DNA from: Holophagaceae bacterium
GTDB taxonomy: Bacteria; Acidobacteriota; Holophagae; Holophagales; Holophagaceae
DNA length: 64,000 nucleotides
Reading direction: 5' to 3'
NCBI GenBank assembly: GCA_016710635.1
Contig: JADJVL010000024.1
Span: 26,130 to 90,129 of the forward strand
How positions within the stretch are numbered: position 1 is the stretch's first letter; each line of letters begins with the position of its first letter. Positions 58,727 through 64,000 of this stretch are shown one piece after another. The position numbers and the translations under genes are program-made. The notes below the pieces were generated by a model. That model saw nothing but the letters and a program-made list of their open reading frames with translations, was not told where the DNA came from and made no database searches.

Positions 58727-60058
58727 CTAGAGGGCTTTCAGGAAGGCCGTCAGGTCCTGCTTCTCCTGGGCGCTCAAGTTCAGCTCGAGGACAAGGTTGA
58801 AGAACTCCACCGAATCCTCCAGGGTCAGGAGGCGGCCATCGTGCAGGTAGGGCGGCGAGTCCTTGATGCCCCGAAGGGGGAAGGTCTTGATGGGACCATC
58901 CGCGGAGGCGGTGCGGCCATTGACGGTGACCTCCTTGAAGAAGCGCTCCACCTTCAGGTTGTGCATGAGGTTGTCGGTGTAATAGGGCGGGACGTGGCAA
59001 GTGGCGCACCGGCCCTTGCCGAAGAAGACGCCCTGGCCCCGCAGCTCGCCTTCGCTGGCCCGGGCGGCGGCGAGCCGGCCGAAGAGGTCCAGCTTTGGCG
59101 CGGGCGGAAAGTCCAGCAGGGCCTGGAATTCCGCCATGGCGTGCACCTGGCTGCCCCGCTCGAGGACATTCACGCCCTTGCGCGCCGCGTCGGCGGGGAT
59201 GCCATCGAAATAGGCGGCTCGTTGTTCGAACTCGGTGAAGTCCTCGATGGTCTTGAGGGCCCGCTGGGAACCGAAGAGCCGCTGGATGTTCACGCCTCTC
59301 AGGGTGGGCGTGTCGATGCGGTGGCGGCGCTCGTTGGGACGGATGTCGCCGACGGTGTGCGTCGCGCCGTTGGTATGGCCATTGGCGTGGCAGTCGAAGC
59401 AGGCCACGCCCAGACTGGCCTTCAGGCTGCGACGGTCCTCGGTGGCGTTGAACTGCTGCTGGGGGAAGGGCGTGACCAGCAGGCGCAGGCCCTCGAGCTG
59501 CTTGGGGTTCAGGAGGTCTTTGAAGAGGGCGGTGTAGTTCGCGTGGGTCACCACTTTCCCCTGGGACACATCCCCCAGGTCGGGCCGCGTGGTCAGGTAG
59601 ATGGCCGCGGGAAACTCCGGGAGGAAGCGGTCCGGCAGATCAAAATCGAGGTCGAAGCGGGTGAGATCCCGGTCGGTCTGCTGCCGGGTTTCCGTGATGA
59701 GGGAGGCGGGGAACACCATCCCGCCGGATTCATGGTGGGGATGGGGCAGCGGCAGGAAGCCCGCGGGCCAGAGTCCCCGCTCCCGGACCACCTCCGGCGA
59801 CAGGGCGGCGAGCCTTTCCCAGGTCAGGCCCGCGGGCAGCCGGACACGCACACCATCCTGCAACGCCTTGCCCCGGGACATGGCCGCGCCCACCGCCGGC
59901 CGCTCGGCGAGGTCGTAGCGCGCCGCGAGCAGGTCCTGCTGGCGCTTCGCGAAAGCGGGCCGTTCTGCCTGAAGGCGGCGGACCAGGGCTGGGAAGCCCT
60001 CCTCCCCCGGCGCCCCTTGGGCCGCCGGGAGGGCGGAACAGACCGCAGCGGGCAGCAC
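58727..60058 (-). CDS. Di-haem cytochrome c peroxidase-like protein
   Basis: The 443-residue protein has two haem c motifs, CFDCH (220-224) and CATCH (351-355), with the TPTLRGVNIQRLF and FPLRGIKDSPPYLHDGRLLTLEDSVEFFN segments typical of MauG/CcpA relatives. The start is uncertain: GTG 60058 leaves a short signal peptide (LPAAVCSALPAAQG), and hydrophobic codons continue upstream to a stop at about 60088 without ATG. It should act in the periplasm as a peroxidase or in electron transfer. Confidence 0.86.
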   Translation of the reverse strand: MLPAAVCSALPAAQGAPGEEGFPALVRRLQAERPAFAKRQQDLLAARYDLAERPAVGAAMSRGKALQDGVRVRLPAGLTWERLAALSPEVVRERGLWPAGFLPLPHPHHESGGMVFPASLITETRQQTDRDLTRFDLDFDLPDRFLPEFPAAIYLTTRPDLGDVSQGKVVTHANYTALFKDLLNPKQLEGLRLLVTPFPQQQFNATEDRRSLKASLGVACFDCHANGHTNGATHTVGDIRPNERRHRIDTPTLRGVNIQRLFGSQRALKTIEDFTEFEQRAAYFDGIPADAARKGVNVLERGSQVHAMAEFQALLDFPPAPKLDLFGRLAAARASEGELRGQGVFFGKGRCATCHVPPYYTDNLMHNLKVERFFKEVTVNGRTASADGPIKTFPLRGIKDSPPYLHDGRLLTLEDSVEFFNLVLELNLSAQEKQDLTAFLKAL

Positions 60059-60181
60059 CGCAAGGATCCAGCAGATCCTCGACCAGGCTTATGCACCTTC
60101 GGTCAGGGCCGGTCCTTGGATCCCGCGGCGTCCACTCGGCCTGACGCCAGACTTCAGCGGCTGCCGAAGAAGATCCTGCCC

Positions 60182-60805
60182 TTAGGAAGGTAGGCCTTTC
60201 CCCTCCGTGGGCCCCTCAATGTCTTCAAGATCCCCCGAAGGAAGTCCGGCGTGGTAGTCGGGAAAGCAGACGGGGATGCACTCAGGGCAGCACCCGTGGG
60301 AGAACTGGGCCTCCGAATGCTGCGAGATGAAGGTCTCGATGCGGTGCCAGGTGCCCTTCTCATCCCGGATCCGCTTGCAGTGGGCGCAGGTGGGCAGGAT
60401 CCCGCGCAGGGTGCTGATCTCCAGCTGGGCGCGGCGCAGGTCCATGTGGACCCGCACCCGCGCCAGCAATTCGGGAACGCGGAAGGGCTTGGTGACGTAG
60501 TCCACGGCCCCGGCCTCGAATCCGGCGAGGATCTCGCCGGATTCCGACTGGCCGGTGAGGAAGATGACGGGGATGCCGGCGGTGGCCGGGTCGGACTTGA
60601 GACGCCGGCACACTGCAATGCCGTCCATGCCCGGCATGAGGACATCCAGAAGGATCAGGTCCGGACACTCCCGGCCAACGAGGTCCAGGGCCTGGGCGCC
60701 TCCTCCGGCCACCGCCACGGAGTAGCCCTGCCGTTCCAGGATCCTGGCGAGCAGCTCAAGATCCCGCGCCGTATCGTCCACCACCAGGATCAGCGGTCGT
60801 TTCAT
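60182..60805 (-). CDS. Response regulator with C-terminal Cys-rich module
   Basis: The 207-residue protein has a complete receiver domain (residues 1-125): D10/D11, phosphorylation site D54 (LLDVLMPGMDG), Thr84 and K106 (TKPF). After a helical linker comes TCAHCKRIRDEKGTWHRIETFISQHSEAQFSHGCCPEC, a short Cys-rich module seen in sensor proteins, with unknown output. No DNA-binding domain is present. The partner kinase is not in the window. Confidence 0.88.
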   Translation of the reverse strand: MKRPLILVVDDTARDLELLARILERQGYSVAVAGGGAQALDLVGRECPDLILLDVLMPGMDGIAVCRRLKSDPATAGIPVIFLTGQSESGEILAGFEAGAVDYVTKPFRVPELLARVRVHMDLRRAQLEISTLRGILPTCAHCKRIRDEKGTWHRIETFISQHSEAQFSHGCCPECIPVCFPDYHAGLPSGDLEDIEGPTEGKGLPS

Positions 60806-61051
60806 CGCGTCCAGGCCTTCCGCATTCGGGATTGGCGTGCCCACGCGGTCCTTGCGGAGGCGGACCGGTCCACCGGGACCAGCGTAGCGCCGACAGCCTG
60901 GATGGAGTTCATCGGCCTCCCTCGTGCCTGAATGGATCGGGATCCCCCAGCCTGGGCTGCACGCCGACGAGAGGATGGGGTCCACGGGGCGCCAAGGGAA
61001 GTGTGCGCCCGCAACGTGCTTCATGCCGGGGAATCGTCCGGTGAGGGTGGC

Positions 61052-62065
61052 TCAGGGGCGTGGCCCCGGTTCCGAACCCGCCGGACCACCGCCTTCGGCG
61101 GGTGGCTTGGAGGCTTCCTCCACCGCAGCGATCTTCGCTTCCAGCATGTGGGTTTCCGGCCGGCCGGGCGCTTCCTGGCTGGGCACGGCGGGGGCCGCCG
61201 CAGGCAGCGGCTGGGCGCGGTGGGAACCGAAGGTCACCGAGTAGGCCCAGGTGAATTCGGCGCCCATGAGGAAGACCTGGGCGGAGTAGTAGACCCACAC
61301 GAGCAGGACCACCAGGGAGCCGGCGGCTCCGAAGGCCGTGGTCACTCCGCTTCGGCCGATGTAGACGCCGATGAGGTACTTGCCGGCGGTGAAGAGCAGG
61401 GCCGTCACCCCGGAGCCAATCCACACGTCCGACCAATCCACCTGCGCCCGGGGCATGATCTTGTAGATCATCGCGAACAGGGTGGCGGTGAAGGCGAAGC
61501 TGAACAGGGCGTTCAGCAGGCCCGCCAGGAACTGCCAGTCCGCGAACAGCGGACCCCACAGCCGGCCCAGGGCGGCCAGTCCCGCGCTCACCACCAGGGA
61601 GACCATGAGCAGGAAGCCCAGGCCCATGATCAGACCGAAGGAGAGGATCCGTGCGCGGAGCAAGCTCCAGAGGCCGGGTTTATGCCGCTTCGGCGCGCGC
61701 CAGATGCGATCGAGGGCGTCCTGCAGTTCACCGAAGACCGAGGTCGCGCCCACGATCAGAAGGGCCACGCCCACCAGGGTCGCGGCCACGCTCTCTGCGG
61801 GCCGGCTCACGCTTTCCAGCAGTCCCTGCACCGCCACGGCGCCCTGGTGGCCCATGAGCCCCTGGAGCTGGGCTACGATCTCCCCGCGGGCCGCTTCAAC
61901 GCCGAAGATGAGGCCGGCCAGGGCGATGACGATCAGCAGCAAAGGCGCGATGGAGAACAGGGTGTAGTACGCCAGGGCCGCACCCATGCTCTGGGCGTAG
62001 TCATCGACCCAGGAGGCCGTGGCGGCCTTCACCAGGATCCAGAAGTTCTTCAAGGTCAAGGACAC
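61052..62065 (-). CDS. YihY/virulence-factor-BrkB-family membrane protein
   Basis: The 337-residue protein has six membrane helices and the family signatures WVDDYAQSMGAALAYYTLFSIAPLLL, GATSVFGELQDALDRIW and VVLLVWVYYSAQVFLMGAEFTWAY. The C-terminal 60 residues are Pro/Glu-rich and soluble. Function of the family is uncertain (transport or lipid flipping has been suggested). Confidence 0.9.
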   Translation of the reverse strand: MSLTLKNFWILVKAATASWVDDYAQSMGAALAYYTLFSIAPLLLIVIALAGLIFGVEAARGEIVAQLQGLMGHQGAVAVQGLLESVSRPAESVAATLVGVALLIVGATSVFGELQDALDRIWRAPKRHKPGLWSLLRARILSFGLIMGLGFLLMVSLVVSAGLAALGRLWGPLFADWQFLAGLLNALFSFAFTATLFAMIYKIMPRAQVDWSDVWIGSGVTALLFTAGKYLIGVYIGRSGVTTAFGAAGSLVVLLVWVYYSAQVFLMGAEFTWAYSVTFGSHRAQPLPAAAPAVPSQEAPGRPETHMLEAKIAAVEEASKPPAEGGGPAGSEPGPRP

Positions 62066-62097
62066 CCCCGCTCCGGCCGCACCAATCCGTCCTTGCG

Positions 62098-62172
62098 CTA
62101 CGGCTTCCTCGGGCAGGTGGAGATTCCGAGCACCGTGTAGAGCGGGCAGAGGCCCGTGGCGCCGGTCAGCAC
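62098..62172 (-). pseudogene. C-terminal remnant of a DUF2892/YgaP-type membrane protein
   Basis: On the minus strand 24 codons encode VLTGATGLCPLYTVLGISTC and then PRKP before TAG at 62098. CPLY-x-LLGI-x-TC is the hallmark ending of DUF2892 proteins. No upstream coding sequence with a start or the earlier helices can be found between 62172 and 62378, so this is probably the tail of a deleted gene. Confidence 0.55.
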
Positions 62173-62378
62173 CGGAATGTCCCTTCGAATTGAAGCCCCT
62201 TCATCGCCATTTCGATGGGGTGGTTCCCAAGGCGCCGACGTCAGGCGTCGCCTAAGCCTCCTCATCCAAGCCTTTTATTAACTGGCCTGGAAGCTGCTCA
62301 GTCCCAGGACGGCGGGAGGTCCCGCTTCACGCGCAGCGTCCGGATCCTCGCCAGCCTTTCCCTGCTTAAGGAGCAGCC
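62173..62378. other. Intergenic region before the lipoprotein gene
   Basis: Together with the DUF2892 remnant this fills the 313 bases between the YihY gene and the lipoprotein gene. No gene or clear hairpin was found; the AT-richer part (62265-62285) may hold the lipoprotein promoter, and the ribosome site AAGGAG lies at 62368-62373. Confidence 0.4.
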
Positions 62379-63242
62379 ATGTTGACCAAGCACCACCTGA
62401 TCCACGGATCCCTCGCGATCCTGCTGGCGGCCGGCTTCACCGCCTGCGAGCCCAAGACCAACGACGCCGCCATCGCCGCCCAGGTCGCGGCCCAGCTGCA
62501 GACCAAGGCGGCCGACGACCGGGTGGCTGCCCTGGAGCAGCAGGTGCTGGACATGAAGGCGGGCAAGGAGAAGGCCTCTGGGGACCAGGCGACCATCAAC
62601 CAGATCGCCGCCTCCCACGCCCGGGCCCTCGACCGCCAGTTGGCGGACGCGCGCCAGCGCGCCGCGGACCGCCGCAAGGAGGCCGCCACCCTCGCCGCCA
62701 CACCGGTGGCCCAGCTCCCGAAGGTCGTCACCGTGGAAGTCCCCAGCGGCACCCGCATCACCGTCCGCATGGGCGCCGCCCTGGCCACGGACACGGATCA
62801 GGCTGGGGATCCGTGGTCCGGCACCCTCGCCGAGGATGTGATGGTGGGCAATGCGGTGGCCTGGCCCGCGGGCACCACCGTCAGCGGCGTCGTGGCTCAG
62901 AGCACGCCCGCCGGCCGCCTCGCCAGCGGCAAGGGTGGTCTGGGCATCCGTCTCACCACCGTGGGCCACAACGGCGTGGACGCCGGCACCTACATGGTGG
63001 TGGGCGACAAGATGGGGAAGCGTGACGCCAAGTTCATCGGTGGCACCGCGGCCCTGGGCGCCTTGGTGGGCCTGCTCACCGACAAGAACAACCAGGGCGA
63101 CCATGCCTTGGGCGGCGCAGCTGCGGGCGCCGTCGCCGGCACCGCCCTCGCGGCCGCCACCGCCGACACGGTGATCCGCATCCCGGCCTCCCTGCCGGTC
63201 ACCTTCTCCCTGACCATGTCCGAGCAGGTCACCCTGCGCTAG
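62379..63242 (+). CDS. Lipoprotein with coiled coil and C-terminal beta/glycine-zipper domain
   Basis: The 287-residue protein has a signal sequence ending LAAGFTAC (Cys23, likely lipidated), a coiled coil (residues 30-105, rich in Ala/Gln/Arg) and a C-terminal domain starting VVTVEVPSGTRITVRMGAALATDTDQAGDPWSGTL. Glycine-rich segments IGGTAALGALVGLL and ALGGAAAGAVAGTALAAA look like glycine zippers that could insert in a membrane. Function unknown. Confidence 0.8.
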   Translation: MLTKHHLIHGSLAILLAAGFTACEPKTNDAAIAAQVAAQLQTKAADDRVAALEQQVLDMKAGKEKASGDQATINQIAASHARALDRQLADARQRAADRRKEAATLAATPVAQLPKVVTVEVPSGTRITVRMGAALATDTDQAGDPWSGTLAEDVMVGNAVAWPAGTTVSGVVAQSTPAGRLASGKGGLGIRLTTVGHNGVDAGTYMVVGDKMGKRDAKFIGGTAALGALVGLLTDKNNQGDHALGGAAAGAVAGTALAAATADTVIRIPASLPVTFSLTMSEQVTLR

Positions 63243-63262
63243 TCCCGCGATGAAGCAATCGC

Positions 63263-63306
63263 AGGCGTGCCGGGGAGCGGTCGTCCGCCCGCTCCCCGGC
63301 ACGCCT
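63263..63306 (+). terminator. Perfect 18-bp hairpin after the lipoprotein gene
   Basis: AGGCGTGCCGGGGAGCGG pairs exactly with the segment 63289-63306 around an 8-base loop. It starts 21 bases after the lipoprotein stop. No U-run follows, but the stem is strong enough to end transcription. Confidence 0.75.
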
Positions 63307-63375
63307 GTAAATGCGCTCGCACGGCCCTCAGCGCATGGTCTGTGGCGGGGTGACGCGTGGCCTCGGCCAGCGTCC

Positions 63376-63566
63376 TCAAGGCCGTGGCAGGTCCGGGTGA
63401 TTCCCGTTGGCGGCGATGCCCAGGTACTCCGCGGCGCAGCAGCCCGGGAGAGCGGGCGATCCTCCTGGCACAGGGCCTGGGTCAGGAAGGCCTCCATCAG
63501 CTTGTAGGCATCCCGAAGGGTGAGGATCCGGTCGAAGTCGGGATCCGAAAGGGAGGCGTGGGCCAT
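63376..63566 (-). pseudogene. Small uncharacterised gene, possibly frameshifted
   Basis: From ATG 63566 the frame reads MAHASLSDPDFDRILTLRDA then YKLMEAFLTQALCQEDRPLS before becoming low-quality. Another frame continues AEYLGIAANGNHPDLPRP to a stop at 63376. The total of 191 bases fits one missing base near 63440. The combined 63-residue product has no recognised family. Confidence 0.4.
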
Positions 63567-63738
63567 GGTGCACCTTGGGTGGAAGAGGTCGGCCCGGCGG
63601 GCCTCGGATGGTCTCCGCCAGGGTAGGCGCGGCCGGCGGCCACGGAAGGACCGGGCGGGAATCCACCCGGGGAGGCGGCGGGACCCGGCCGAACGGTCTG
63701 CGGCCTTGGATGAGGCCGCGGGAAGGATCGCAGGGTGC

Positions 63739-64000
63739 TCAGGCCTGGACGCAGGCCTGCAGCCAGGCGACGCCCAGGGCGATCAGCCCCTCCTCGCGGG
63801 GCGGCGCCCTCTCCGCCTGGAGGTCCACCCAGCCTGCGCCCGCGTTGGCCTGCTGGAGGGAGAGGGAGCCGTCGCGGCCATCGTAGGCGAGGCGGAACCG
63901 GGTGTGCCGCCACTTGACGCTGACGAACCAGCTGCCAAAGGAGGCCGGGTGGTCGGAGAACTCCAGCACCTGGAATCCGGCGTGGGTCAAGGCTTCGTAG
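63739..64000 (-). CDS. Uncharacterised protein, C-terminal part (5' end outside window)
   Basis: The open frame enters from the right edge (reading YEALTHAGFQVLEFSDHPASFG) and ends at 63739. It contains WRHTRFRLAYDGRDGSLSL and AWLQACVQA. No family is recognised, and the TTG at 63990 is unlikely to be the true start since the frame remains open to the edge. Confidence 0.6.
   Translation of the reverse strand, partial: YEALTHAGFQVLEFSDHPASFGSWFVSVKWRHTRFRLAYDGRDGSLSLQQANAGAGWVDLQAERAPPREEGLIALGVAWLQACVQA

Overview
The window is a GC-rich (about 70% G+C by eye) bacterial chromosome segment with dense coding on both strands, no phage or IS element, no tRNA or rRNA that I could recognise and no CRISPR array. 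The gene complement (dTDP-rhamnose genes, BamD, porins, KDO/LPS-type acyltransferase) indicates a diderm. The combination of a collagen-like TIG-domain protein remnant, a DUF6677-like gene beside rpsR, the rplY-pth-rpsF-rpsR block, many small secreted proteins and abundant redox/oxygen-defence genes suggests an acidobacterium of the Holophaga/Geothrix type. That taxonomic call is inference.

Layout. 1-2289: end of a sigma-54 activator gene, a broken TIG/collagen-like gene, and a gene-free patch of imperfect repeats and hairpins. 2290-7375 (minus): a six-gene polysaccharide block (two family-2 glycosyltransferases, one broken by a stop codon, then rfbA, rfbC, rfbD, rfbB). 7444-10081: a methyltransferase and mutL. 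10108-14250: bacterioferritin, Bfd, a four-helix membrane protein, an FMN-binding protein with a flavinylation motif, an outer-membrane porin and the flavin transferase ApbE, with two Fur-box-like sequences. 14451-19000: metallophosphoesterase, zinc-ribbon protein, a frameshifted M28 peptidase, rsmB. 19048-27710: hslO, an acyltransferase, queC, a Ser/Thr kinase with TPR tail, an unknown gene coupled to a 2OG-Fe oxygenase, queF, folK. 27721-36385: bamD, a frameshifted lipase, prfB, a copper-type P-ATPase, then the ribosomal block rplY-pth-rpsF-rpsR. 36582-42660: ppk1, mrp, three tandem secreted beta-sandwich proteins, a thioesterase and a K+ channel/RCK protein.

42756-49062 holds the most coherent system: on the minus strand rubrerythrin, a DUF3501-like protein, Dps, an FNR-type flavin reductase and Fe/Mn superoxide dismutase run in series and end at a strong hairpin. 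A NorR-like activator with a conserved non-haem-iron GAF site is transcribed divergently, and a sequence with the GG-N10-GC spacing of a sigma-54 promoter lies just upstream of rubrerythrin. This looks like a NO- or O2-responsive sigma-54 defence regulon.

49086-64000 is a run of small accessory genes: an NmrA-like protein, a TPR protein, a secreted HEXXH protein, a TMTC-like membrane protein, DUF2784, a PPOX-fold protein, DoxX, three NTF2-fold proteins in a row, three poorly characterised proteins, an alpha/beta hydrolase, a di-haem peroxidase, a response regulator, a YihY-family protein, a lipoprotein and a partial gene at the right edge.

At least five otherwise recognisable genes are interrupted by single-base frameshifts or stop codons, several in short homopolymers. 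Either the assembly carries residual errors or decay is active; reads would decide.
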